A stretch of 64,000 bases of DNA, from positions 248,001-312,000 of the forward strand of contig NZ_JPHU01000003.1 in assembly GCF_000733125.1 (NCBI RefSeq), given 5' to 3'. The notes beneath the pieces are model-generated. The model did no database searches, was not told the origin of the DNA, and saw nothing but the letters and a program-made list of their open reading frames with translations. This document shows, one piece after another, positions 25,384 through 34,973 of the stretch. The stretch's first letter is position 1, and the number at the start of each line of letters is the position of its first letter. A program made the translations under genes and the position numbers. The stretch comes from Parvularcula oceani (lineage in GTDB: Bacteria > Pseudomonadota > Alphaproteobacteria > Caulobacterales > Parvularculaceae).

Positions 25384-28300
25384 CTTCTCCTCCCGCAGCG
25401 CCCCATTCGCCCCGGCGGGCGAGATGGTCGTACTGACCGTAAGAGTTCTCCATGAAGGGCCGGGGCTGGCAGAGATAGGGCGTCGCCTCGTCGCAGAAGA
25501 CGCAAAGGAGGTCCCTCAGCCGCTCCTCGACGAGCGCGAGTTCCTCGCGCAGCTCGTCGTCGGCGAGGGACCGGTTCTTCTTGAAGACCTCCGTCTGCCG
25601 CTCCTTGGGCAGGCTTTCGAGATAGGCGACCCGATAGGTCTCCATCGGCCCGAGATCCGCGAAGGCCCCCTCGCGCAGCATGAGCGCGGTCAGGCTGAGC
25701 TGCGGGTTGAAGGTCTTGGCCTGAGCGACCGTGGGCACCTGCGTGCCGGTCTTGTAGTCGAGGATCAGCGCCGCGCCGTCCTCCGCCCGCCGATCGATCC
25801 GGTCGGCGCGGCCATGCAGGATGAATTCCTCGCCGCCGACCTCGAAGCGCCACTCGCCGCTGACCTCGATCCCGGCGGGCGCATGGTCCGCCCGCACCGT
25901 ATCCTCGAGCAGGGCGAAGCTTTCGAAGGCGAGCGCCATCTGCGAGCGCCACAGGGTCCGAAGGTGCGGCGGCAGGGCCTGCCGGTCGAAGGCGTCGCCC
26001 GCCAGCTCCTGAAGGATGGCCGGCACATCGCTCCCCCGTCGTTCGGGATGCGCGCGCACATAATCCTCGAACAGGCCGTGATAGAAGGTGCCCCTGGCGC
26101 CGCCATCGACCGGCCGGTCCAGCGGATCGAGAGCGCGCAGGCGCAGCACCTTGGAGGCGTAGATCGCATAGGGATCGCGCAGCAGCGTGGTGATGTCGCT
26201 GATCGACAGCCTGCGCGGGCGGGCGGCGGCGGGCGGGCGGGGCTCGACCCGCGGCGCCGGCTCGGCCTTGTCCCAGCCATGGCGGCGGGCGATCAGCGTG
26301 CGGAGGCGCGGCGCGCTCGAGACCTCTTCGCCCGTATGCTTGAGGAAGCTCTCGAAGCGGACCATCCAGCGCGAGGGCTTGGCAGGCCCCCGCCCCGCCC
26401 GCTCGGCCCGGGTGAGGAAAACCTCGGGCGCGGCGGCGAGCTGGCTGAAATCGTGCGCGGAGCGTCCGATGATCATCTCGGGGCTCGGCAGGCCGAGCGC
26501 CTCGCGCATGGGCCGGGACAAGAAGGGGTCGGAGCGCGCATCGTCGGGCCAGACCCCTTCGTTGAGGCCGCCGAGGATGATCCTGTCCGCATGCTGAAGG
26601 CGCGCTTCGAGGAGGCCGAGGATCGCGATGCGCGGATGGGTGCCGCCGCGGGGCCGCACGACGGGACCGCTGAGCGCCGTGTCGACGAAACCGCCGAAGC
26701 CGCGGCGGGAGATGTCCGGCAGCAGGGGGCCGGCCGCGAGAAGCTGCGAGAGATGCAGGCTCAGCGCCTCGCCGTCCTCGAAGCGCCACAGCCGCTCCTC
26801 GCCCTCCTGTTCGGGCGTGGCGGCGAGCCGGGTGGCGACCTCGACCAATGCCCGGACCAGAGCCTCTCCGCTCGCCGCCTGCTCGAAAGGCGCGGTGGCC
26901 GCTTCGAGATCGGCGATCAGCGCGAGGACGGCGTCCAGCCGGTCCTCGCTGCCGACCTGGCGCGCCCAGCGGGCGGTCAAGGCCGCGCGCAGGCCGTCCC
27001 AGCCGGGCCCCGGCCGCAGGCCGCGCAGCGCCCGGTCGAGATCCCGCAGCATGGCGGCGAACTCGGCCTTGCCGCGGCCCATGCCGCAGAGCTGGTGCTT
27101 CAGAACGGCGCAAAGATGCACGGGATGGCTGACATCGCAGAGCCAGTGGGCGACCGCGCGCAGGAAGGTGCCCCGATAGGTCGCGCCGAGCGGGGTGCCG
27201 CCAGAATCGTCCACCCGCACGCCCCAGGCCCCGAGCTTCATCCGCACGCGGCGGGCCAGCGTCCGGTCGGGGGTGACGAGGATCGCGGTCTTCCCTTCCT
27301 CGGCTAGGGTCTCGCGCAGGAGGAGGCTGATGAAGCTCGCCTCCTCGTCTTCGTTCCGCGCGACGGCGGTGCGCAGGCCGGAAGTGGCGCGGCCGAGATC
27401 GTCATGCTCGCGGAACTGCCGCATGCGGCCGAACCAGTCATCGGTCGCCTCGGCCGGCCGCAGGATCAGCGACAGGAAGGCTCTGCGGCTCGCCTCTTCG
27501 GGACGGGCCGGACTGCCGGGCCAGGCTTCGACCGCGCCGCGCTCCAGGCCGTCGAAGCTGTTATTCAGGAGAGCCTTGAACAGCGCCTGCGGGTGCGGCG
27601 GCTCGATCTGCGCCCAGGCGCGCTCGTCGAGCTCCCGGTCGAGGCCCGGCAGGACGACGAGGCCCTGCGGCAGGCTCGCCACCTGCGCCATGAACCGCGC
27701 CGTGGCGGGGATGGTGCCGAGCGACCCCGCGACGATGACCGGTCCGCGCGGCGGATGGGCGCCGACGCTTTTCGTCAGGGCGTCGACCAGCGCCCGCCGC
27801 CGCGCCGCCCCCTCCATCCGGCCCTGCTCGGCGAGCCAGCCGGGCCAGGCTTCCGTGACGACGCGCAGGAAGTCGAGAGAGCGCTGCCAGTGCATGGCGC
27901 CCTGGGGCACGGCATCGTCGGTGACGAGGGCGCCGAGGCGCGAGAAGGGCACATCCTCAGTGTGGAAATCGTCAAGCAGGCGGGCGAGTTCGTCCGCCCC
28001 TGCGAGCGCTGCGGGCCAGGACGGCACGGCCCCGCCCTGCGCCTCCTTCGCGGCGCGCAGGAGGCGGGCGAGGACGAGGCGGCGCTCCACCCCTTCCGCC
28101 GCAGGCAGCAGCGCCTCCTCGGCCGATAGCGGCGCGTCCTGGATCGAGAGGTCTTCCTCGTCGACATCGCCGAGCGCGCGGAGGCGGGGAAGGAGGACCG
28201 CTTCGGAGCCAAGCTCCAGGAACTGGCTCGCCAGCGCCCGCGTCGCCCGCCTGTTGGGCAGGTAGATCGTGACATCGGCCAGCCCGAGGGGGTCGTCCCT

Positions 28301-28408
28301 ATACGCCTCGATCAGCGGGCGGGCGAGATCGGCGAGGAAGGGCCGCCCGGCCGGGATCGTGTAGAGGGCGGGACCATCGCAGAAGAGGTCGGAGAGCGGA
28401 GCGGTCAC
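25376..28408 (-). CDS. addB: Double-strand break repair protein AddB
   Basis: This 1,010-residue partner of AddA is an inactivated helicase with its own RecB-family nuclease domain. Nuclease residues are visible in ALILDYKTGTQ (about 880-890) followed by NPQLSLTALML. The position where Bacillus AddB has an iron-sulfur cysteine reads RDPYAIYA here, so that ligand is missing, although Cys residues occur near the C-terminus (LLCVFCDEATPYLC); whether a cluster forms is uncertain. It overlaps both murU (four bases) and addA (eight bases). Confidence 0.95.
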   Translation of the reverse strand: MTAPLSDLFCDGPALYTIPAGRPFLADLARPLIEAYRDDPLGLADVTIYLPNRRATRALASQFLELGSEAVLLPRLRALGDVDEEDLSIQDAPLSAEEALLPAAEGVERRLVLARLLRAAKEAQGGAVPSWPAALAGADELARLLDDFHTEDVPFSRLGALVTDDAVPQGAMHWQRSLDFLRVVTEAWPGWLAEQGRMEGAARRRALVDALTKSVGAHPPRGPVIVAGSLGTIPATARFMAQVASLPQGLVVLPGLDRELDERAWAQIEPPHPQALFKALLNNSFDGLERGAVEAWPGSPARPEEASRRAFLSLILRPAEATDDWFGRMRQFREHDDLGRATSGLRTAVARNEDEEASFISLLLRETLAEEGKTAILVTPDRTLARRVRMKLGAWGVRVDDSGGTPLGATYRGTFLRAVAHWLCDVSHPVHLCAVLKHQLCGMGRGKAEFAAMLRDLDRALRGLRPGPGWDGLRAALTARWARQVGSEDRLDAVLALIADLEAATAPFEQAASGEALVRALVEVATRLAATPEQEGEERLWRFEDGEALSLHLSQLLAAGPLLPDISRRGFGGFVDTALSGPVVRPRGGTHPRIAILGLLEARLQHADRIILGGLNEGVWPDDARSDPFLSRPMREALGLPSPEMIIGRSAHDFSQLAAAPEVFLTRAERAGRGPAKPSRWMVRFESFLKHTGEEVSSAPRLRTLIARRHGWDKAEPAPRVEPRPPAAARPRRLSISDITTLLRDPYAIYASKVLRLRALDPLDRPVDGGARGTFYHGLFEDYVRAHPERRGSDVPAILQELAGDAFDRQALPPHLRTLWRSQMALAFESFALLEDTVRADHAPAGIEVSGEWRFEVGGEEFILHGRADRIDRRAEDGAALILDYKTGTQVPTVAQAKTFNPQLSLTALMLREGAFADLGPMETYRVAYLESLPKERQTEVFKKNRSLADDELREELALVEERLRDLLCVFCDEATPYLCQPRPFMENSYGQYDHLARRGEWGAAGGEDG

Positions 28409-29103
28409 CGCCCCCTCCCAAGCCGCGCCTCCGCGGCCGCGTGTCCTTCGGGATCGCCGACATGCATCCAGAAGCCGTCATGGAGAAGGCCGAACAGGCG
28501 GCCCTGGCGCATCGCGCGGTCCCAGAACTCGCGGGTCGAGCAGGCGCGCGGCTCCTCCCCGGCCCAGAGGCGCGGATGGATCACCTGGAGGCCGGTGAAG
28601 ACCAGCTTCTCGCTCTCGCCGTTCCAGGAGACCCGCCCATCGGCCCCGAGGCAGAAATCCCCGCTCCCCGCATAGCCGCTCGTGCGCTCCTGCGGAACGA
28701 GCAGGAGGAGCGCGTCCATCTCGGCATCGCGCCAGCCTTCGGCAAGCCGCGCCGCGCCGCCTTCGAGGATGGCATCGGTATTGGTGCAGAAGACCGGCCC
28801 CTCGCCCAGAAGCGGCGTCGCCCGCATCAGCCCGCCGCCCGTTTCGAGCCGCGCATCGCGCTCGTCCGAAATGGTGATGGCGGGGGCGGCGCGGTCCTTC
28901 AGATGCGCCTCGATCTGGTCCGCCTCGTAATGGACATTGACCACGGCCCGCCCGGCCCCGCCGCGCGCGACTTCGTCCAGCGCATAGTCGATCAAGGCGC
29001 GGCCGCCGACTTCGACCAGCGGCTTGGGCTTGCCCGCCGCGATCGCGCGGATGCGGGTGCCGAGCCCGGCGGCGAGGACCATGGCGGTGTCGATCTCAGC
29101 CAT
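28405..29103 (-). CDS. murU: N-acetylmuramate-1-phosphate uridylyltransferase MurU-like
   Basis: This 232-residue sugar-nucleotidyltransferase has the signature VLAAGLGTRIRAIAAGKPKP and the metal-binding Asp in CTNTDAILEG. With the adjacent AmgK-like kinase it fits the cell-wall recycling shortcut: AmgK phosphorylates MurNAc (and GlcNAc) at C1 and MurU makes UDP-MurNAc, bypassing de novo synthesis and the fosfomycin target MurA. The amgK-murU overlap is eight bases, and murU overlaps addB by four. Assignment relies on this gene pair; other small nucleotidyltransferases look similar. Confidence 0.85.
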   Translation of the reverse strand: MAEIDTAMVLAAGLGTRIRAIAAGKPKPLVEVGGRALIDYALDEVARGGAGRAVVNVHYEADQIEAHLKDRAAPAITISDERDARLETGGGLMRATPLLGEGPVFCTNTDAILEGGAARLAEGWRDAEMDALLLLVPQERTSGYAGSGDFCLGADGRVSWNGESEKLVFTGLQVIHPRLWAGEEPRACSTREFWDRAMRQGRLFGLLHDGFWMHVGDPEGHAAAEARLGRGR

Positions 29104-30163
29104 GAAGGACCTCCGGCAGGTAACGCTCGGTCCAGTCCCGCACCGGCTTCAGCGGCGCGCGTTCGAGATCACGGGCGAGGTGCCCGCGCACGCGCGGCAT
29201 CAGCGCGCGGTATTTCTCTTTGCCGTCGCGGTTCACGAGCCGCGCGAAGATGCCGAGGATCTTGGTGTTCCGCTGCGCCGCGAGGATCGCATAGTCCCGC
29301 TCGAAGGAGGACGGGTCAGGCAGGGCGGAGACGTAGTCGTCATAGAGCGCTTGCGCGGTCGGGGCCGCGATGTCCCGCCGCGCATCCTCGATCAGGCTGG
29401 CGAGGTCGTAGGCGGCATGGCCGACCAGCGCGTCCTGGAAATCGATGACCCCGACGCCGTCGGCGCCTTCGCCCTCCAGCACCAGGATGTTCTCGGCGTG
29501 GAAATCGCGCAGGACGAGCGTATCGCGCGGGCCGAGCCCTGCCAGCACCTCGCGCCATGCGGCCTCGAAGGCCGCCTCGGCCCCCTCCGGCGCAGCGATG
29601 CCCGCGAAGGGGAAATACCATTCCGTCAGCAGGCGGAGTTCGGCCATGAGGGCCGTGTCGTCATAGGTCTGGAGCGGCCATGCGCCGGCCTGTCCGGCCA
29701 CGGCCCCCGCCTCGCGCAGGCGGTGGAGCACTTCGAGGGCGCGGCCGTAATGGACTCGCTCGGCCGCGGGATCGGCGGCCTTGCGCGCGAGGAGGTCGTC
29801 GCCGAGATCCTCGATCACGGCGAAGCCCGCCTTTTCGTCGGCGGCGTGGATCCGGGGCGCCCGCACCCCCCGCGCCCGCAACCACGAAGCCAGTTCGGCG
29901 AAGGCATGGAGGCTCGGCCCCGCAAGCCGCGCCTGCGCATTGTAGCCGAGCGCCTCGCGCTCCTGCGGGCTCGCCTCTGGCGGACAGGCCGCCCCTTCGG
30001 CGGCGGGCGGCGCATCCATCAGGAGCGCCGGCGACGGCCCGCCATGAAGGCGGACATAGCTGCGCGTGGAGGCGTCGGCCGGCAGCGGCGCGAGACGCGC
30101 CCCTCTCCAGTCCGTGCTCTTCAGGAACGCCTCGCGCTCTGCGGCCCTCGTCCCGCTCGCCAT
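29096..30163 (-). CDS. amgK: AmgK-like anomeric MurNAc/GlcNAc kinase
   Basis: This 355-residue aminoglycoside-phosphotransferase-fold kinase has the catalytic loop RDFHAENILVLEG and the metal-binding IDFQDALVGHAAYDLASLIE. It is paired with murU, the diagnostic context for peptidoglycan-sugar recycling in alphaproteobacteria and pseudomonads. Its start is one base from the tsaE stop. It is one gene in a tsaE-amgK-murU-addB-addA-trxA run. Confidence 0.85.
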   Translation of the reverse strand: MASGTRAAEREAFLKSTDWRGARLAPLPADASTRSYVRLHGGPSPALLMDAPPAAEGAACPPEASPQEREALGYNAQARLAGPSLHAFAELASWLRARGVRAPRIHAADEKAGFAVIEDLGDDLLARKAADPAAERVHYGRALEVLHRLREAGAVAGQAGAWPLQTYDDTALMAELRLLTEWYFPFAGIAAPEGAEAAFEAAWREVLAGLGPRDTLVLRDFHAENILVLEGEGADGVGVIDFQDALVGHAAYDLASLIEDARRDIAAPTAQALYDDYVSALPDPSSFERDYAILAAQRNTKILGIFARLVNRDGKEKYRALMPRVRGHLARDLERAPLKPVRDWTERYLPEVLHG

Positions 30164-30164
30164 C

Positions 30165-30593
30165 CTACCCTCTGCGAAACCGCCATTCCCGCGCGCCGTC
30201 CGGCAGCATCCGTCCGGTGACGCGCAGGCGATCGGCCGGAAGCCAGCCTTCGGCCTTTTCAGGCCATTCGATCAGCACGACGCCCGTATCCAGCATGTCG
30301 TCCAGTCCCAGCTCCTCGAGCTCGGAAGGATCATTAAGGCGGTAGAGGTCGAGATGGTAAAGAGGCGGCGTTCCCTCATAGGGCTGGACGATGGCGAAGC
30401 TCGGGCTCGGAACCTCCTCGGCGCCGCAGCCCGCGCGGATCAATCCCCGCGCGAATGCGGTCTTCCCGGTGCCGAGCGGCGCATCGAGCGCGATGCAAGC
30501 GCCGGCGCGAAGAGTTTTCCACAAGCTCGCGCCGAGCGCCTCGGTCTCGGCTTCGGATCGGGTGACGGTCGTCTGCTCCATGCCGCCCGGCAT
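30165..30593 (-). CDS. tsaE: tRNA threonylcarbamoyladenosine biosynthesis ATPase TsaE
   Basis: This 142-residue P-loop ATPase of the t6A pathway shows Walker A in DAPLGTGKTAFARGL, the SPSFAIVQPYEG motif and the HLDLYRLNDPSELEELGLDD stretch. It drives the TsaD-TsaB complex; tsaD is at 15073 and no tsaB is seen in the window. Start may be ATG 30593 or ATG 30581; neither has a clear ribosome site. It heads the amgK-murU-addBA run. Confidence 0.94.
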   Translation of the reverse strand: MPGGMEQTTVTRSEAETEALGASLWKTLRAGACIALDAPLGTGKTAFARGLIRAGCGAEEVPSPSFAIVQPYEGTPPLYHLDLYRLNDPSELEELGLDDMLDTGVVLIEWPEKAEGWLPADRLRVTGRMLPDGAREWRFRRG

Positions 30594-30648
30594 AGTCCGC
30601 GGCGCTCGGCGCGGCCAGCGCCTTGGCCCGAAGGAAAGAGCATTGTAA

Positions 30649-30999
<351 letters not shown>

Positions 31000-31027
31000 G
31001 GCGAGGCGCCCCGCCGGGACCGGGCGC

Positions 31028-31546
31028 TTGACTTCTCTCGACGTTCCGGCATTCGATGATTCGATGCTTGAAGACTCTCTTTGCAACGCACACGAAGCGG
31101 TTGCGGCCGAGCCGATCGTGCCCGCCGCCACCACGCCGCGCCCCGACGTCACCCTCGCCCTCACCCGGGGGATCGCCCGGATGATGCAGGACATGGGCCT
31201 TGCGGTCCTGGCCGAATTCAAGCTGCCGAACGGGCGCAGGGCCGATCTGGCCGGCCTCTGCCCCAAGGGCATGCTGACCATCGTGGAGATCAAGTCCTGC
31301 CGCGAGGACCTGGCGGTGGACACGAAATGGCCCGAATACAAGGACTATTGCGACCGCTTCTTCTTCGGCGTGTCGGAGGTCTTTCCCTTCGAGATGATCC
31401 CCGAGGAGGAAGGGCTGATCGTGGCCGATGCCTTCGGCGGCGCGATCCTGCGCGAGGCGGCCGAGGACAAGCTGGCAGGCGCCCGCCGCAAGGCCGTCAC
31501 CCTGCGCTTCGCGCGGCAGGCCGCATCCGCCGCCGCGGCCTTCTGA
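31028..31546 (+). CDS. mmcB: MmcB family DNA repair protein
   Basis: This roughly 170-residue protein of the MmcB family (PF06319) has a PD-(D/E)xK-like nuclease core: RRADLAGLCPKGMLTIVEIK, then WPEYKDYCDRFFFGVSEVFP. In Caulobacter, MmcB is linked to mitomycin C damage repair and belongs to the SOS regulon. The start is uncertain. TTG 31028 gives the longest form, but TTGACT there could also be a -35 element, with ATG 31064 as the true start. I saw no clear GTTC-N7-GTTC SOS box. A non-coding structured interval follows. Confidence 0.88.
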   Translation: MTSLDVPAFDDSMLEDSLCNAHEAVAAEPIVPAATTPRPDVTLALTRGIARMMQDMGLAVLAEFKLPNGRRADLAGLCPKGMLTIVEIKSCREDLAVDTKWPEYKDYCDRFFFGVSEVFPFEMIPEEEGLIVADAFGGAILREAAEDKLAGARRKAVTLRFARQAASAAAAF

Positions 31547-31880
31547 AGCACCTGCAAGTCCTTGATACCGAAAGGCTCGCGGCGCAGCGCGACATTATAA
31601 CGAAGTATGTTGCATCTTACCCAAAGCCGCGTAGATGGGAGGTCGGCGGCACCCGCTGCGCTCGTCTGCGAAGACTGGAGCGCGAGGTCTCTACTCTCTC
31701 CCCCTAAGGGGACCTTTGCGGGTGCCGCCAACTCGGAGACGGGCATCTCCGGTGACGGGAATGTGGGCAGGTACACTCCCCCCAAATCATGCCGCGGCTA
31801 GGTTGGGCAGTACCGCAGCACAATCTGTGCATAGCAAATTTTTCCGTTTCATGCACCATAAAAGTGCATGGCCGGTAAGG
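31547..31880. other. Non-coding interval with strong secondary structure
   Basis: These 334 bases between convergent mmcB and the HAD gene have no convincing ORF. They include the branched structure at 31645-31729, a 6-bp hairpin at 31734-31751 (CGGAGA/TCTCCG), and an inverted repeat CATGCAC-N7-GTGCATG at 31850-31870 close to the HAD stop codon, in a locally AT-rich patch. The last could be a weak terminator for the HAD gene. A promoter for an RNA is not obvious. Confidence 0.5.
31645..31729 (+). ncRNA. Candidate structured RNA (three-way junction)
   Basis: A perfect 12-bp outer stem (GGCGGCACCCGC at 31645-31656 pairs with 31718-31729) encloses two hairpins. The first (31658-31683) has GCGCTC/GAGCGC and GTCT/AGAC helices closed by a GCGA (GNRA) tetraloop. 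The second has AGGT/ACCT (31685-31688 and 31712-31715) with an inner CCCC-TAA-GGGG. I do not recognise it: SRP, RNase P, tmRNA core motifs are absent. Strand is uncertain; the GNRA loop favours plus. A palindromic repeat unit is an alternative. Confidence 0.35.
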
Positions 31881-32579
31881 TTAACTTTCGGCTAACAGGC
31901 TGCGCAGCGTCTCGTGATCGCCCACGATCCTGTGCGCGCCCTCCGCTTCGAGTCGGGCGCCATGGTCCGAAAGGCAGTGCCCGCCGCCGGTGAAGCCCCA
32001 GACGGTCATGCCCGCCGCGACCCCTGCACGGACGCCATGCGCGCTGTCCTCGATGACGAGGCACCGCTTCGGCGATACGCCGAGCTGCTCAGCCGCATAG
32101 AGGAAGATGTCGGGCTCGGGCTTGCCGTGCGCGACGCGGTCGGCCGAATAGACATGTTCGCCGAAATAGGATTTCAGGCCGTAGCGCTCGACCTTGTCGT
32201 CGAGGAAGGGCTGGCCCGAGGAAGAGGCCACGGCGAGGCTGGCATGCGTGACCCGCGCCGCGGCCGCGACCATGGCCTCCGCGCCGGGCACCAGCTTCAT
32301 GGTGTGGCGCTGGGCGCGGCGGGCGGCGATGACGCCTTCGATCAGGGCCTCGACCTCCTCCTCGCGCGGGGGGCGGCCGAGGACCCGCGCCTGCGCCTCG
32401 CGCAGGCCATGCGCGAAGGCGTCATGGCGCATGCCCGCGAAGTGGCGGATGAAGTCTTCGGTGGTCCAGTCGAACCCGTTATCCGAGAGGAAGGCGGCGG
32501 CGTCCTCGAGCCCGACGATCTCGGAATCGACGAGCACGCCGTCGCAGTCGAAGAGGATGGCGGCATGGGGAAAAGGCAT
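31881..32579 (-). CDS. HAD-superfamily hydrolase (beta-phosphoglucomutase/phosphatase type)
   Basis: This 232-residue protein is a subfamily IA HAD hydrolase. Motif I is ILFDCDGVLVDSE (nucleophile Asp11, acid/base Asp13), motif II is VASSSGQP, motif III Lys is in HGKPEPDIFLYAAEQLG, and motif IV is VIEDSAHGVRAGVAAGM. The pattern, including the helical cap, is that of small sugar-phosphate or 6-phosphogluconate phosphatases; substrate cannot be told. ATG 32579 is chosen because the HAD motif follows directly; an upstream ATG at 32612 adds 11 untypical residues. Confidence 0.88.
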   Translation of the reverse strand: MPFPHAAILFDCDGVLVDSEIVGLEDAAAFLSDNGFDWTTEDFIRHFAGMRHDAFAHGLREAQARVLGRPPREEEVEALIEGVIAARRAQRHTMKLVPGAEAMVAAAARVTHASLAVASSSGQPFLDDKVERYGLKSYFGEHVYSADRVAHGKPEPDIFLYAAEQLGVSPKRCLVIEDSAHGVRAGVAAGMTVWGFTGGGHCLSDHGARLEAEGAHRIVGDHETLRSLLAES

Positions 32580-32645
32580 GGGGCGCCCTAACCGCCTGCC
32601 GCTCCGGGTCAAACCCGAAAGCGCGCGGCGGGCGCCCCTGCCCCA

Positions 32646-34853
32646 TCACATGCCGATGACCGGCGCCGCTTCGAGGCTGGCGAGATAGGCCAGGAGGAGG
32701 AGCGCGACGATATTGGTGATCTTGATCATCGGGTTTACGGCCGGTCCGGCCGTGTCCTTGTAAGGGTCGCCCACCGTATCGCCGGTAACGGCGGCCTTGT
32801 GGGCCTCGGACCCCTTCCCGCCGTGATGGCCGTCCTCGATATATTTCTTGGCATTGTCCCAGGCACCGCCGCCGGCGGTCATGGACAGGGCGAGGAAGAG
32901 GCCGGTGACGATGACGCCGAGCAGCATGGCGCCCACCGCCGAAAGCGCGGCCGCGGTGCCCGCCACCATGCCCACGAGCAGGTAGAGGACGAGCGGCCCG
33001 AGGATCGGCAGGAGCGAGGGGACGATCATCTCCTTGATCGCGGCCCCCGTCAGGATGCTGACGGCGCGCGCATAGTCGGGCTTGACCGTGCGGTCCATGA
33101 TGCCCGGGTTTTCGCGGAACTGGCGCCGCACCTCCTCGACGATGCGGCCCGCCGCGCGCCCCACCGCCTGCATCGCCATGGAGCCGAAGAGGAAGGGCAG
33201 GAGCCCGCCCGCGAACAGCCCGACGATGACGTAAGGGTTGATCAGCGAATAGTCCGGCACGATCCCCTCGAAGAAGGGATAGAGTTCGGGATGCGCCGCG
33301 AAATAGCGCAGATCCTCCGCATAGGCCGCGAAGAGGACGAGCGCGCCGAGGCCTGCCGATCCGATGGCATAGCCCTTGGTGACGGCCTTCGTGGTGTTGC
33401 CCACCGCGTCCAGCGCATCCGTCGTCTCCCGCACGCTGGCGTCGAGTTCCGCCATCTCGGCGATGCCGCCGGCATTGTCGGTGACGGGGCCGAAGGCGTC
33501 GAGCGCGACGATCATGCCCGCCAGCGCCAGCATGGTCGTCACCGCCACGGCGATCCCGTAGAGGCCCGCCAGCGAGAAGGTCGTCACGATCCCGACCATG
33601 ATGATGACGGCGGGCAGCGCCGTCGCCTCCATCGAGACGGCGAGGCCCTGGATGACATTGGTGCCGTGTCCTGATTCCGAGGACGCGGCGACCGAGCGCA
33701 CCGGGCGGAAGCCCGTGCCGGTATAGTATTCCGTCACCCAGACGATGAGGCCGGTCACGGCGAGCCCGGCAAGGCCGCACAGGAACAAGGACAGCCCTGT
33801 GAAGATCCGGATGCCAGAACCGTCCGCGGCGCCGACCGAGTACTCCTCGCCGAAGGGCACGATCAGCGCCGTGACCAGCGCGAGCCCCGCGATCGACAGG
33901 ATGCCGGTCGCGAGCAGCCCCTTGTAGAGCGCGCCCATCACGTTGCTGGAGCCCTTGGAGAGCTTCACGAAGAAGGTTCCCGCGATCGAGCACAGGATGC
34001 AGATCGCGCCGATGGCCAGCGGGTAGAGCATGAAGCGCTGCACGGCGGTGAACTGCGAGATCTCGCCCGTGCCCGTGAGAAGGACCAGATCGGCGAAGAG
34101 GATCGAGGCCAGCACCATGGTCGCCGCGATGGTGACGACATAGGTCTCGAAGAGATCCGCCGCCATGCCCGCGCAATCGCCGACATTGTCGCCCACATTG
34201 TCCGCGATGGTGGCTGCGTTGCGCGGGTCGTCTTCTGGGATGCCGGCCTCGACCTTGCCGACGAGGTCGCCGCCGACATCGGCGCCCTTGGTGAAGATGC
34301 CGCCGCCCAGGCGCGCGAAGACCGAGATCAAGGACGCGCCGAGCGACAGGGCGATCAGGCCGTTGATCACGCGCCGGTCGCCGGGCTCGAGGTCGATGCC
34401 GGCCGTCAGGACGAGAAAGAAGATCGAGAGCCCCAGAAGCGCGAGCCCCGCCACGAGCATGCCGGTCACCGCCCCGGACTTGAAGGCGACGCTGAGCCCT
34501 TTTTGCAGGCCGTGGCGCGACGCCTCGGTGGTGCGCACATTCGCCCGGACCGACACCAGCATCCCGACATAGCCCGCAATGCCCGAAAGGATGGCGCCGA
34601 CCGCGAATCCCGTCGCCGGGATCCAGTCGAAGCCGAAGAAGAAGAGAAGAAGGACGAGGACGAGGATGCCGACTATGGTGATGGTCGTGTATTGCCGGGC
34701 GAGATAGGCCCGGGCGCCTTCCTGAATGGCGCCCGCCACCTCCTGCATGCGGGCATTGCCCGGCGACATCGCCATCACCTGCCGCGATGTGGCGATGCCG
34801 TAAGCGACGGCGGCCAAGCCGGCCAGAACGACCAGCACCAGTGAAATCGTCAT
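32646..34853 (-). CDS. hppA: K+-independent H+-translocating membrane pyrophosphatase
   Basis: This 735-residue, about 16-helix pump couples pyrophosphate hydrolysis to proton export. The catalytic segment [20 protein letters not shown] and the following [19 protein letters not shown] are intact. Lys489 in [13 protein letters not shown] marks the K+-independent class (Ala in K+-dependent enzymes; established). ATG 34853 (MTISLVLVV) is the normal start; a longer frame to 34925 is not needed. A soluble pyrophosphatase lies 2.5 kb away, so the cell can choose between heat loss and energy conservation from pyrophosphate. Confidence 0.97.
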   Translation of the reverse strand: MTISLVLVVLAGLAAVAYGIATSRQVMAMSPGNARMQEVAGAIQEGARAYLARQYTTITIVGILVLVLLLFFFGFDWIPATGFAVGAILSGIAGYVGMLVSVRANVRTTEASRHGLQKGLSVAFKSGAVTGMLVAGLALLGLSIFFLVLTAGIDLEPGDRRVINGLIALSLGASLISVFARLGGGIFTKGADVGGDLVGKVEAGIPEDDPRNAATIADNVGDNVGDCAGMAADLFETYVVTIAATMVLASILFADLVLLTGTGEISQFTAVQRFMLYPLAIGAICILCSIAGTFFVKLSKGSSNVMGALYKGLLATGILSIAGLALVTALIVPFGEEYSVGAADGSGIRIFTGLSLFLCGLAGLAVTGLIVWVTEYYTGTGFRPVRSVAASSESGHGTNVIQGLAVSMEATALPAVIIMVGIVTTFSLAGLYGIAVAVTTMLALAGMIVALDAFGPVTDNAGGIAEMAELDASVRETTDALDAVGNTTKAVTKGYAIGSAGLGALVLFAAYAEDLRYFAAHPELYPFFEGIVPDYSLINPYVIVGLFAGGLLPFLFGSMAMQAVGRAAGRIVEEVRRQFRENPGIMDRTVKPDYARAVSILTGAAIKEMIVPSLLPILGPLVLYLLVGMVAGTAAALSAVGAMLLGVIVTGLFLALSMTAGGGAWDNAKKYIEDGHHGGKGSEAHKAAVTGDTVGDPYKDTAGPAVNPMIKITNIVALLLLAYLASLEAAPVIGM

Positions 34854-34927
34854 CCTACCCCTCCCACGGCGCTTCGCGCGCCTTTCTTGTGGAAGAACGC
34901 TCGCAAGCTGCGGGAAGGAAAGCAACC

Positions 34928-34964
34928 GGCTCTTGCTGTAGGGTTCGCCAGTACAGCAAGAGCC
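34928..34964. terminator. Strong hairpin downstream of alcohol dehydrogenase
   Basis: GGCTCTTGCTGTA (34928-34940), an 11-base loop and its exact complement (34952-34964) make a 13-bp stem. In the leftward direction it lies 10 bases after the dehydrogenase stop and is followed by GGTTGCTTTCC, a weak T-tract, so termination is likely but not textbook. It also lies upstream of hppA and could insulate the two genes. Confidence 0.6.
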
Positions 34965-34973
34965 TGGTCTGGC

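Noticed and set aside
22333-25455. A 1,040-codon open frame on the plus strand opposite addA
   Set aside because: Shadow of addA, which has full helicase and nuclease motifs.
31028-31060. LexA/SOS box upstream of mmcB
   Set aside because: GTTCCGGCATTCGAT looks similar but lacks the second GTTC of the alphaproteobacterial box.
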